Source of the DNA: REEB509 sp049314555
Lineage (GTDB): Bacteria > Pseudomonadota > Alphaproteobacteria > Caulobacterales > Aquidulcibacteraceae
Length of the DNA stretch: 37,948 nt
NCBI GenBank assembly: GCA_049314555.1
Contig: JBMOEW010000028.1
Coordinates: forward strand, 1-37,948
Reading direction: 5' to 3'
Below, in pieces: positions 22,349 to 29,944 of this stretch. Positions within the stretch are counted from its first letter, which is position 1; every line of letters starts with the position of its first letter. Made by a program: the position numbers and the translations under genes. The notes under the pieces are model-generated. The model was not told the origin of the DNA, searched no databases, and saw only the letters and a program-made list of their open reading frames with translations.

Positions 22349-22441
22349 CGATCCGATGGGATCGGATCGCGCGCTCTCGTTTTTGTTTGGACGCGTTTTC
22401 TTCCGACCAACCGGCACCCACTTGGTCGCAAAACGCTTTAG
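22349..22441. repeat. Intergenic palindromic repeat, copy 2
   Basis: This 93-bp copy is collinear with copy 1: CGATCCGAT-GGG-ATCGGATCG (22349-22369), a T-rich middle, then CGACCAA...TTGGTCG (22405-22429) and AAAACGCTTTAG at the end. The middle section is the most diverged. The TTA at its right end is the TAA stop of the convergent RraB-like gene, just as copy 1 supplies TAG to the DUF808 gene. It lies between the SDR start and the RraB-like stop, both on the minus strand. Confidence 0.85.
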
Positions 22442-22836
22442 CGCGTTGCGGTCTTCAGGCTGCGGACGACCTGGCATTCCCAGCCGTCGTAGTCCACGGC
22501 GTGAATCTCTGCCCAGTGTTCCATCAGGCGACGGGCGGCGTTGACGACCTCCACCGACATCGACTGCTCGATCTCCAGGATCAGCATGTCGGACCGCTGT
22601 TCGCCGACTTTGAAGCCCATGTCGGTGGCTTCCTCGACCAGAACCGAGAAGTCCACCGTGGCTTCTTCGCCCTTGATTGGATTGAAATAGAAGCGTGTGT
22701 GACGCGCTGGAAGCAGGGCGTCGCCTTGTGCGGCAATAAGGCTGAGAATGCGACGGTCGTCGGCATTACCGACATCCGACAAATCGACAGACTTCGCCTT
22801 AGGCTTTGCTTTAAGTGCAGAGAGCATAACCACCAT
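22438..22836 (-). CDS. RraB-like ribonuclease E regulator domain protein
   Basis: This 132-residue protein has a lysine-rich start followed by a domain like RraB (DUF1260): RHTRFYFNPIKGEEATVDFS, then LVEEATDMGFKVGE, ILEIEQSMSVEVVNAARRLM and the hallmark VDYDGWECQVV. In E. coli RraB binds the C-terminal part of RNase E and inhibits it; transfer of that role to this organism is inference. The stop TAA is provided by the palindromic repeat. An ATG nine bases inside is an alternative start. It lies 68 bases downstream of apt on the same strand. Confidence 0.75.
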   Translation of the reverse strand: MVVMLSALKAKPKAKSVDLSDVGNADDRRILSLIAAQGDALLPARHTRFYFNPIKGEEATVDFSVLVEEATDMGFKVGEQRSDMLILEIEQSMSVEVVNAARRLMEHWAEIHAVDYDGWECQVVRSLKTATR

Positions 22837-22904
22837 CCCGGATCATTTTTCGATCTCACGGGGACAGAACCACAGATCCATCAAGTTCTGGTTTAGAGAT
22901 ATGC

Positions 22905-23432
22905 CTAATGACCTGGAAAGGATACCAGGGTTCGGACTGGCACGCCCATCGCCTTTATTCGGTCTGCTCCGCCCAGATCTGGTAAATCAATCACAAACAC
23001 CGCACCGACCACATTGGCCCCGGTTTGGCGCAGGAGCTTCACCGCTGCTTCGGCCGTGCCGCCGGTGGCGATCAGATCGTCGACCACCAGCACCGTCTCT
23101 CCTGGCTGGATGGCGTCAATATGTATTTCCACTTCGTCTTCGCCGTATTCGAGGGCGTAGGTTTGACGCAGGGTTTGGGCTGGCAGCTTGCCGCGCTTTC
23201 GGATCGGGGTGAACCCGGCCGAGAGTTGATGCGCAACCGCCCCGCCCAGGATGAAGCCCCGTGCCTCTATCCCCGCCACTTTTTGGATGGCAGAGCCCGC
23301 GAAGGGTTGAACCAGCTCGTCCACTGCCCGGCGGAACGCTCGCGCATCGCCCAACAGGGTAGTGATATCGCGAAACAGGATGCCTGGCTTTGGGTAGTCC
23401 TTGATGGTGCGAATGGCGTCGGCGAGGGACAT
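22905..23432 (-). CDS. apt: Adenine phosphoribosyltransferase
   Basis: This purine-salvage enzyme makes AMP from adenine and PRPP. The 175-residue protein is full length with DYPKPGILFRDITTLLGD, GIEARGFILGGAVAHQL, the flexible-loop KRGKLPAQTLRQTYALEYG, and the PRPP loop VLVVDDLIATGGTA. A ribosome site (AAGGA) precedes the ATG. It is divergent from the ClpP-like gene across 231 bases. The PRPP substrate would come from Prs, encoded at 14708-15643. Confidence 0.96.
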   Translation of the reverse strand: MSLADAIRTIKDYPKPGILFRDITTLLGDARAFRRAVDELVQPFAGSAIQKVAGIEARGFILGGAVAHQLSAGFTPIRKRGKLPAQTLRQTYALEYGEDEVEIHIDAIQPGETVLVVDDLIATGGTAEAAVKLLRQTGANVVGAVFVIDLPDLGGADRIKAMGVPVRTLVSFPGH

Positions 23433-23469
23433 TGGGGATCCTTGAACAAACGCCAGGGGGAGCGCGGCA

Positions 23470-23496
23470 CTTGTGGCTAAGCTTTTGCCTATTGCG
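23470..23496 (+). promoter_or_regulatory. Possible heat-shock (RpoH) promoter
   Basis: CTTG (23470-23473), 14 bases, then CCTATTGCG (23488-23496) resembles the RpoH pattern CTTG ... CCTAT. It points toward the ClpP-like gene about 170 bases downstream. One match by eye in a divergent gap is weak evidence; the rest of the 231-base gap shows nothing else definite. Confidence 0.22.
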
Positions 23497-23663
23497 ATAC
23501 GGCCCGGCTGCCAAGGGATCGATGCCTGGGGATCGCGGCGAAGGCGCGTTTGCTTGCTGATCGGGCACCGGGTCCTTCGGCCTTGGGCTGAAACTCCGCT
23601 GCGTTGGGGGTAGGCAGGCGGGGCAAAGCTTCCTACGTTGCGCCCATACTATTGGAGCGCTGA

Positions 23664-24260
23664 ATGATCCGCTTGTCCGACGAAGAGAAAACGCCCGCTG
23701 AAGCACCGATGTCGCCGCCGGTGGAAAAAGCCCTGTTTAACGCCCGCGTGGTGATGCTGACAGGGGAAGTGAATGACGTGCAGGCCCGCCGAGTGACTGA
23801 GCGGCTGTTTGCGTTGGCGGCGGAAAGCGACGCGCCGATCACGTTCGTGGTGTCTTCGCCGGGCGGGCACGTGGAAAGCGGTGACATGATCCATGATGTC
23901 GTGAAGTATATAAAGCCGCGGGTGAAAATGCTGGGAACCGGGTGGGTTGCCAGTGCGGGGGCCCTGATTTTCTGCAGCGTGCCCAAGCAGGACCGGTTCT
24001 GCCTGCCCAACACACGCTTCTTGCTGCACGAACCCCGCGGTGGGGTTGGCGGGTCTGCCTCGGATGTGGCGATCCAGGCGCGGGAAATCCTGCGGATGCG
24101 CGAGCGTCTGAACAAGATTTTCGCGGTGGCGACTGGCCAATCCCTGGACCAGATCAAAAAAGATACAGACCGGGACCTTTGGATGTTCCCGGAAGAGGCC
24201 CTTAATTATGGGCTCGTGGGCAAGATTGTGACCGATCACGCCGAGCTGGAAGCGGCTTAA
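23664..24260 (+). CDS. ClpP-family serine protease subunit (variant ClpP)
   Basis: This 198-residue protein has a ClpP fold with the catalytic triad in place: Ser98 in GTGWVASAGALIFCSVP, His122 in RFLLHEPRGG and Asp171 in TDRDLWMFPEEALNYGLV. The SSPGGHVESGDMIHDVV handle is also typical. Compared with ordinary ClpP, the serine motif reads VASAGA instead of AASMGA and the N-terminus is extended and polar, which marks a paralogue rather than the main ClpP. No clpX or clpA lies nearby. GGAG lies six bases before the ATG. It is divergent from apt and is followed by a hairpin and T-run. Confidence 0.88.
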   Translation: MIRLSDEEKTPAEAPMSPPVEKALFNARVVMLTGEVNDVQARRVTERLFALAAESDAPITFVVSSPGGHVESGDMIHDVVKYIKPRVKMLGTGWVASAGALIFCSVPKQDRFCLPNTRFLLHEPRGGVGGSASDVAIQAREILRMRERLNKIFAVATGQSLDQIKKDTDRDLWMFPEEALNYGLVGKIVTDHAELEAA

Positions 24261-24304
24261 GCGCCTAAAAACCTGATGGGCAGCGGGCTCCCTTAGCGCC
24301 TGCG

Positions 24305-24353
24305 ATCCCCGGCCCGTGCGCACGCGGGGGCCGGGATTGCCGGGACGTTTTTT
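24305..24353 (+). terminator. Terminator-like structure after the ClpP-like gene
   Basis: ATCCCCGGCCC can pair with GGGCCGGGAT (24305-24337), or alternatively CCCGGC (24308-24313) with GCCGGG (24339-24344), which then leads through ACG to TTTTTT (24348-24353). The T-run overlaps the stop codon of the convergent desaturase gene. Confidence 0.55.
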
Positions 24354-25290
24354 AGGTTGGGGCGGCTTGCGCCAAGACCTCCGCGTAGCCGTTGGCTATT
24401 TGCATGCGCGGGTGCACGCCGCGGGTGCGCAGCACGGCATGCGCACGTCCAAGCCGGTAACACGGCAAGTGCATGAACATATGATGTTCGGCATGGAAGT
24501 TCACCCAATAGGGCGCAATCAGGAGGCCCTCCCACCAGCTCGCACGGGTTGTGCGGGCTTGGCGATAGGGATCGTGGGGATCTGTGAGGCAGGCGTGCTC
24601 GGCGATGTTGCGCAGGCGCGTGACCAGTTGATTCCAGGTGGCGAACGGCACCAGCCATAGGGCGAAATAGGCCCACCACAGACCGGCGGCGGTGAGGACC
24701 GCTAGCAGGACCGCGTTTGAGACCAAGAACGGGATGGCTCCCGCTGGCGGCTGCGACAGGTTGGGCGTGCCTTTCAGTCTTTGCATCTGGACCCGCAGGA
24801 GGCCGCCGAGTTGGGCGGTGCGTTGCTTGAGGAAGGTTTGGCCGGTGAGGTCGCGCAGGACCTTGCGCCACAGCGAGGCGCGGCGGATCGGAAACGGGGC
24901 AGCCAAGCTTAGGTCTGGGTCTTCTGGCTGGTTGGCGAATTTGTGGTGCTGCAGATGATAGCGGCGGTAGCTTTCGACGTTGGCACCCACAGGGGCGGCG
25001 CACAGCCATTGGCCCACCCAGTCATTTAGGCGCTGGTGTGGGGAAAGCCCGCCGTGGGCGGCCTCGTGCATCAAGACAGCCAGGCCCAGTTGGCGGGCCC
25101 CGATCAGCATAACCGCCAGAAGATAAGTGAGCGGGTTGGGCCAGAGCACAAACAGCGCAGCGGCCGCGATGATCACCGCCCAGGCGTGGGCCACCAGCGC
25201 CAGGCCCCACAGCGTGGAGCGCGCGCGCAGCCGCTCCCACTCTTCAGGGGTGAAGACGTCGGTGGGGGATAGTCGGGCGGCTGCAGGCAT
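24352..25290 (-). CDS. Fatty acid desaturase family membrane protein
   Basis: This 312-residue di-iron membrane protein has three histidine boxes: HEAAHGG (about residue 75), YHLQHHKFAN (about 111) and NFHAEHHMFMHLP (about 265). A further histidine lies in NIAEHACLTD. Several transmembrane helices flank them. Such enzymes desaturate or hydroxylate acyl chains or related lipids using oxygen; the position and substrate are not readable. It lies downstream of petC on the same strand, but a strong hairpin terminator stands between them, and the ATG lies only 14 bases past that stem with a poor ribosome site, so expression may be low or regulated by read-through. Confidence 0.9.
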   Translation of the reverse strand: MPAAARLSPTDVFTPEEWERLRARSTLWGLALVAHAWAVIIAAAALFVLWPNPLTYLLAVMLIGARQLGLAVLMHEAAHGGLSPHQRLNDWVGQWLCAAPVGANVESYRRYHLQHHKFANQPEDPDLSLAAPFPIRRASLWRKVLRDLTGQTFLKQRTAQLGGLLRVQMQRLKGTPNLSQPPAGAIPFLVSNAVLLAVLTAAGLWWAYFALWLVPFATWNQLVTRLRNIAEHACLTDPHDPYRQARTTRASWWEGLLIAPYWVNFHAEHHMFMHLPCYRLGRAHAVLRTRGVHPRMQIANGYAEVLAQAAPT

Positions 25291-25296
25291 GGCCCA

Positions 25297-25341
25297 AAAT
25301 GCGTCCGGCCGAGGGGCGCTGTCAAACGCTCCCTCGGCCGG
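25297..25341 (-). terminator. Terminator after petABC
   Basis: CCGGCCGAGGG (25305-25315) and CCCTCGGCCGG (25331-25341) form an 11-bp perfect stem. On the minus strand the stem is followed after four bases (ACGCA) by TTTT (25297-25300). It lies 24 bases beyond the petC stop and directly before the desaturase start. Confidence 0.75.
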
Positions 25342-25365
25342 TTGTGTTGAGCATGGGTGGGTTGG

Positions 25366-26226
25366 TTAGTGCTTCACACCGCGCCAGACTTGCTTGTAGG
25401 CGGCGTAGAGCAGCAGGGTGAGCACCAGCAGAAAGATCATCACCCCAAGGCCCATCTGTTTGCGCAACTCCATTTTCGGGTCTGCGGCCCATTGCAGGAA
25501 GGTGACGACATCTTCTGCCATCTGTTCCTTGGTGGCGACGGTTCCATCGTCATAGGTGAAGGCGGCCGCGGTTTCGTCCGTGATCGGCGGGGCCATGGCG
25601 ATCAAGCCGCCCCCCATGTAGGGGTTGACGTATTTGCCGTCTTTGCGCTCGCCCGTGTAGCCCAGCAGCAGGGACCGGACATAGTCTGGGCCGTAGTGAC
25701 GGGCGTGGGTGATCACCGACAGATCCGGCGGGTAGGCCCCGCCGTTGGCGGCGCGGCCTTGGATTTCGTTTGCGTAGGGATAGCGGAACTTATCGGAGGG
25801 ACGACCATCGCGGGTGGTTTCCAGGCCCGTCTCGGTGTCGATCGTTGGGATTTGGTAGTCGTTGGCGATCGCGCGGACGTAGGGGTTGTCGTTGGGATCG
25901 ACAAGCCGGCCATGGCCGCCCAGGTGGATCTCTTCTTCGCCCGTCTCATGGTTCATGGACTGGTAGGCCGCGAACGGCCCGCCGCGTTCACCAAGGTTGC
26001 GATACGACAAGTGACGCATGCCATGGCAAGCGGAGCAGACCTGCTTGTAGACCGCAAAGCCGCGCTGAACAGCGCCGCGATCGTAGGTGCCAAGCACGCC
26101 TTCCCAGCTCCAAGCGTGCTCATGGGGATGCTCGCCTTTGGCGGCGAACGCCGGCCCCGCAAGCCCGCCGAATGACAGGGTGAGCGCAAGGACAGCGATC
26201 AGGCGTCGCAGCATTTTGGGCAACAT
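25366..26226 (-). CDS. petC: Cytochrome c1 of the bc1 complex
   Basis: This 286-residue subunit carries covalently bound heme on the periplasmic side and passes electrons from the Rieske protein to cytochrome c. It has a signal peptide (LRRLIAVLALTLSFGGLAGPAFA), the heme motif CSACH (Cys64, Cys67, His68), the likely axial ligand Met211 in GGGLIAMAPPI, ANGGAYPPDLSVI, and a C-terminal anchor helix (GVMIFLLVLTLLLYAAYKQV). All key residues are present. It is the third gene of petABC, seven bases after petB. A strong terminator follows. Confidence 0.97.
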   Translation of the reverse strand: MLPKMLRRLIAVLALTLSFGGLAGPAFAAKGEHPHEHAWSWEGVLGTYDRGAVQRGFAVYKQVCSACHGMRHLSYRNLGERGGPFAAYQSMNHETGEEEIHLGGHGRLVDPNDNPYVRAIANDYQIPTIDTETGLETTRDGRPSDKFRYPYANEIQGRAANGGAYPPDLSVITHARHYGPDYVRSLLLGYTGERKDGKYVNPYMGGGLIAMAPPITDETAAAFTYDDGTVATKEQMAEDVVTFLQWAADPKMELRKQMGLGVMIFLLVLTLLLYAAYKQVWRGVKH

Positions 26227-26233
26227 ATCGGCC

Positions 26234-27844
26234 TCACTCAGCAGGGGTCGCCGCCGCAGAGCGGCCAGCTGCTATGGACTTCGCCACAGTTTCTGGGACA
26301 CGAGCGGGGGTTTCCCGAATGCCCAACAGCGGCAGCACCACAAGGAAAAACAAGAAATAGTACGCGGTCAAAACCTGGGAGAGGTTTGTAACCGTAAACC
26401 GGTACGCCATGTTGCGATCGGTTTGGATCAGCTGGGCCCCGCCGGCGAACAGCTCCGCGCGCTTGGCTTCGATGGCTTTTTCCAACTCGTCTTCCGTTTT
26501 AGCGGCGACAGAGACGGTCTGGGTGGTGCCACCAGAGATTGTGATCAAGGCTCCGGCGGTGGCCGAATCCCGCTCCACATGCACGATGCCAGCCCCAGCT
26601 TGGCGCAGCGCCGCTTCTTGTGCCGTGATCACGCTTTGCAGGGTGGGACCGTCTGCTGCGATGATCGACTGACGGTTCAACGTGCCGCCTTGGACGTAGC
26701 TGATGGAAGCCTTGTTGTCTCCGGCTTGGAAGACAGCATTGGACGGGAGTTGGCCGCCGGCCCAGCCGAGGGCAAAGCATACCACCGCGAAGACCCAGAA
26801 GAACATGCGGGCGGCTGGACGGTAGCGCATCGAGCGCACCTTGGAGGTGTCCAGCCATGGCAGAACGAACAGCACCGCGATGGCCGCAAACATGGCAATC
26901 ACGCCGCCGAGCTTTGAGTCGATCGGGCCGATATTGAAGTCGATCGCGCGCAAGATCGCGTAGAATGGCAGCAGATACCATTCAGGGACGATTTCGGCTG
27001 GCGTCACCAGGGGGTTTGCAGGGATGAAATTGTCGGCGTGGCCCAAAGCGTTCGGCATGTAGAACACGAACGCAGCAAACATCAGCAAGAAGACGCCCAG
27101 CATGAAGAGGTCCTTCATGGTGGCGTATGGCGTGAAGGGTACGGTGTCTTCTTCGTTTTTGGCTTCGACGCCTGACGGGTTGTTCTGACCACTCACGTGC
27201 AGCGCCCAGACGTGGAGGATCACCACGCCAAAGATCACGAACGGCAAGAGGTAGTGCAGCGAGAAGAACCGGTTGAGCGTGGGGTTATCGATCGACCCCC
27301 CGCCCATCAGCCAGGTCTTGATGCCCTCCCCGATCAGCGGAACGGCCCCCAACAGGTTGGTGATCACCGTTGCGCCCCAGAATGACATCTGACCCCAGGG
27401 CAGCGTGTAGCCCAGGAAGGCGGTGCCCACCATCAGCAGGTAGATCACGCAGCCCAGGATCCACAGCACTTCGCGGGGGGCCTTGTAGGACCCGTAATAC
27501 AGGCCGCGGAACATGTGAATGTAGACCGCCAGGAAGAACATCGAGGCGCCGACGGCGTGGATGTTCTGGATCAGCCAGCCGTAGGGCACATCCCGTTCAA
27601 TGCGCTGCACCGAGGCGAAGGCATAGTCGACGTGAGGCACGTAGTGCATGGCGAGCACGATGCCGGTGACAATCTGGGTGATCAGGCAAAACGTGAGGAT
27701 CGCGCCAAACGTCCAGAAATAGTTGAGATTTCTGGGGGTTGGGTAGGCCACGAAGCTGTCGTGGGCCAGGCGCAGGATCGGAAGGCGCTTGTCCATCCAA
27801 CGGGTGAAGCCACTGGCTGGCTTGTAGGTCGAGGGTCCGCTCAT
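26234..27844 (-). CDS. petB: Cytochrome b of the bc1 complex, with a large insertion before the last helix
   Basis: This eight-helix protein holds both b hemes and the two quinone sites. Heme ligands are His96 and His110, and His197 and His211, with the expected spacing. The Qo-site motif is PEWY (IVPEWYLLPFYAI, about 287). At 536 residues it is about 100 longer than usual. The extra part lies at about residues 368-480, between GWAGGQLPS (end of helix G) and NLSQVLTAYYFLFF (helix H). It contains TLQSVITAQEAALRQAGAG and a stretch ending in TEDELEKAIEAKRAELFAGG, with no cofactor motif or transmembrane helix. By cytochrome b topology this loop faces the periplasm. The frame is continuous, so the insertion is real coding sequence. 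Confidence 0.96.
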   Translation of the reverse strand: MSGPSTYKPASGFTRWMDKRLPILRLAHDSFVAYPTPRNLNYFWTFGAILTFCLITQIVTGIVLAMHYVPHVDYAFASVQRIERDVPYGWLIQNIHAVGASMFFLAVYIHMFRGLYYGSYKAPREVLWILGCVIYLLMVGTAFLGYTLPWGQMSFWGATVITNLLGAVPLIGEGIKTWLMGGGSIDNPTLNRFFSLHYLLPFVIFGVVILHVWALHVSGQNNPSGVEAKNEEDTVPFTPYATMKDLFMLGVFLLMFAAFVFYMPNALGHADNFIPANPLVTPAEIVPEWYLLPFYAILRAIDFNIGPIDSKLGGVIAMFAAIAVLFVLPWLDTSKVRSMRYRPAARMFFWVFAVVCFALGWAGGQLPSNAVFQAGDNKASISYVQGGTLNRQSIIAADGPTLQSVITAQEAALRQAGAGIVHVERDSATAGALITISGGTTQTVSVAAKTEDELEKAIEAKRAELFAGGAQLIQTDRNMAYRFTVTNLSQVLTAYYFLFFLVVLPLLGIRETPARVPETVAKSIAAGRSAAATPAE

Positions 27845-27850
27845 CGGTGC

Positions 27851-28411
27851 TTATCCAATCCGGATCGACGTTTCAGAGAGATATTCATAGGGCGCAATCA
27901 CAAGGTTGCGGGGCGCGGGGCCCCGGCGGATGCGCCCGGAGGTGTCGTAGTGGCTGCCGTGGCAGGGGCAGAACCAGCCGCCGTAATCGCCCTCCGCAAA
28001 CGTGGGGACGCAGCCCAGGTGCGTGCAGGCGGCCTGAAGGATGATGTAGGCCGGTTTGCCCTCGGCACCGGTTTCTTGAACGATCCGCGTGGCGTCGGTG
28101 GCGGGGTCCTTCAGGGTGGCATAGTCATCCCGCTGGGCGGCGGACACTTCTTCCGGTGTGCGGTGGCGCACAAAAACGGGCTTGCCCTGCCAGGTGACCA
28201 CCAGCTGTTGGCCGGTCGCGACCTTGGAGAGGTCCACTTCGGTGGTGGACAGGGCGCGGGTGTCTGCGGCCGGGTTCATCTGGTCGATGAGGGGCCACAC
28301 CACCGCGAGTATACCGACAGCACCTGCGGCACCGCTGGCAATGAAGATAAAGTCGCGCCGCGTGCCATCGCTTTGCGCGCCGTCGGTGTGGTTCGCCGTC
28401 GTCTCGGCCAC
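27851..28411 (-). CDS. petA: Rieske iron-sulfur subunit of the bc1 complex
   Basis: This 186-residue protein takes electrons from ubiquinol at the Qo site and moves them to cytochrome c1. It has a twin-arginine export segment used as membrane anchor (GTRRDFIFIASGAAGAVGIL), a hinge (about residues 41-52), and the cluster motifs CTHLGC (Cys129, His131, disulfide Cys134) and CPCHGSHYD (Cys148, disulfide Cys150, His151). The start is GTG at 28411, supported by GGGAG upstream and by family length; the frame continues to 28588 but without homology. It is the first gene of petABC, with six bases to petB, and is divergent from trmL. Confidence 0.95.
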   Translation of the reverse strand: MAETTANHTDGAQSDGTRRDFIFIASGAAGAVGILAVVWPLIDQMNPAADTRALSTTEVDLSKVATGQQLVVTWQGKPVFVRHRTPEEVSAAQRDDYATLKDPATDATRIVQETGAEGKPAYIILQAACTHLGCVPTFAEGDYGGWFCPCHGSHYDTSGRIRRGPAPRNLVIAPYEYLSETSIRIG

Positions 28412-28554
28412 GTTGGTCTCCCGGTCCCAGATGCACGCGGGGCTGACCTCGCGCGGCAAAGAAGCTATGACGGGAGCCCGGTTTGGGTGCGTGGCGTAGC
28501 GCCGCACGAGACCCATGACACGTTCGAGCCCCCGTATCAGGAGCACGCGATATC

Positions 28555-29028
28555 GTGCGTCTCGCCTTCTATCAACCAGACATTCCACAGAATCTTGGGG
28601 CAGCCCTGCGATTGAGTGCCTGTTTTGGCACCCCTTTGGACATCATTGACCCCTGTGGATTTCCTTTAACAGAAAGGGCTTTGCGCCGTTCTGCCATGGA
28701 CTACCAGGCGCATGTGGAGGTGACGAGACATGCCTCATTTGTCGCATTCATGACGCAGCAAGAAAAACGCTCGGGACGGCTGATTCTGATCGAAACCGAC
28801 GGTGCCGTGGGGCTTTATGACGCTGTGTTCGGCGCAAACGACACGCTTATCCTTGGCCGGGAGAGCGCCGGCTCACCGCCGGAGGTGCGAGCCGCTGCCG
28901 ACGCGATCGTGCGAATTCCGATGGTTGCAGGCATGCGCTCGCTCAATGTTGCGATGGCGGCGGGGATCGCGTTGGCGGAGGCCCTGCGCCAGACCGGGGG
29001 CATGGCGCAGTTGGGAGGTGGGGCATGA
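28555..29028 (+). CDS. trmL: tRNA (cytidine/uridine-34 2'-O)-methyltransferase TrmL
   Basis: This 157-residue SPOUT-class enzyme methylates the wobble-base ribose in certain leucine tRNAs using SAM. It shows the start RLAFYQPDIPQNLGAALRLSACFG, LHIIDPCGF-like LDIIDPCGFPL, RRSAMDYQAHVEV, the knot motif LILGRESAGSPPEV, and IPMVAGMRSLNVAMAAGIAL. The length is typical. The start is GTG with AGGAG eleven bases upstream. It overlaps hemF by ATGA, so the two are coupled. It is divergent from petABC, with 143 bases between starts and no obvious promoter motif. Confidence 0.92.
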   Translation: MRLAFYQPDIPQNLGAALRLSACFGTPLDIIDPCGFPLTERALRRSAMDYQAHVEVTRHASFVAFMTQQEKRSGRLILIETDGAVGLYDAVFGANDTLILGRESAGSPPEVRAAADAIVRIPMVAGMRSLNVAMAAGIALAEALRQTGGMAQLGGGA

Positions 29029-29894
29029 GCGATGAGCAAAAGGTGCGCGCGGCGGCGTGGTTTACGAGCTTGCAAGGCCAATTGATTGGCGCGTTTGAGG
29101 CGCTAGAGGATGACGCACCGGGCGATCTTTACCCCGGGGCCGCGGGGCGATTCGAGCGCTTTGCGTGGCGCAGGGGCGATGGCACCGCGGACGAAGGCGG
29201 CGGTGTGGGCGCGCTAATGCGCGGGCGGTTTTTTGAAAAGGTTGGCGTGCATTTTTCCGAAGTGAGGGGTGTGTTTTCGCCCGAGATGGTGCGGTCTGTG
29301 CCGGGGGCTGCGGAAGACCCATCGTTTTGGGCCTGCGGCGTTAGTCTGATCGCCCATTTGCGCAACCCGCATTGCCCTAGCGCGCACATGAACACCCGCC
29401 ACATTCGCACGCAGGTGGGGTGGTTTGGCGGCGGGGGCGATCTGAACCCCACTCAAGCTTATCAGCGCGACCCGGCGTATGAGGACGCGGTGGCGTTTCA
29501 TGCAGCCTTCAAGGCCACCTGCGACACTGCGGACCCACATTATTTCGATAAGTTCAAGGCCTGGTGCGACGACTACTTCTGGCTGCCCCACCGGAACGAG
29601 CCGCGCGGGGTTGGCGGCATTTTCTATGATCACTTGAACACGCAGGATTGGGAGGCGGACTTTGCCTTCACCCAGGCGGTCGGGAAAACGTTTTTGGCGA
29701 CCTATCCTGCGATTTTGCGGCGGCGGATGGGTACGCCTTGGACCACTGAAGACCGCCGTGCGCAGTTGATCCAGCGCGGTCGATACGTGGAGTTCAACCT
29801 GCTTTACGATCGCGGCACGGTGTTTGGCCTGAAGACCGGCGGCAACATTGAAACGATCCTTTCGTCCATGCCGCCGGAGGTGCTTTGGCCGTGA
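29025..29894 (+). CDS. hemF: Oxygen-dependent coproporphyrinogen III oxidase
   Basis: This enzyme converts coproporphyrinogen III to protoporphyrinogen IX with oxygen during heme synthesis. The 289-residue protein is full length. Family blocks are GGGVGALMRGRFFEKVGVHF, VSLIAHLRNPHCPSAHMNTR, GWFGGGGDLNPTQAY, YDHLNTQDWEADFAFTQAVG, and RGRYVEFNLLYDRGTVFGL followed by ETILSSMPPEVLW. It starts within the trmL stop codon. Heme supply fits the adjacent bc1 operon, whose two cytochromes need it. A hairpin lies between its stop and the convergent amidohydrolase gene. Confidence 0.97.
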   Translation: MSDEQKVRAAAWFTSLQGQLIGAFEALEDDAPGDLYPGAAGRFERFAWRRGDGTADEGGGVGALMRGRFFEKVGVHFSEVRGVFSPEMVRSVPGAAEDPSFWACGVSLIAHLRNPHCPSAHMNTRHIRTQVGWFGGGGDLNPTQAYQRDPAYEDAVAFHAAFKATCDTADPHYFDKFKAWCDDYFWLPHRNEPRGVGGIFYDHLNTQDWEADFAFTQAVGKTFLATYPAILRRRMGTPWTTEDRRAQLIQRGRYVEFNLLYDRGTVFGLKTGGNIETILSSMPPEVLWP

Positions 29895-29904
29895 CGTGCG
29901 CTTA

Positions 29905-29933
29905 GCCGCCCGCCCGGGTCCCAGACGGGCGGC
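29905..29933. terminator. Hairpin between the convergent hemF and amidohydrolase genes
   Basis: GCCGCCCG (29905-29912) pairs with CGGGCGGC (29926-29933), extendable with one mismatch. There is no T-run on either side, so it is only a possible terminator or mRNA 3'-end structure. Confidence 0.4.
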
Positions 29934-29944
29934 CAAGGATTTGA

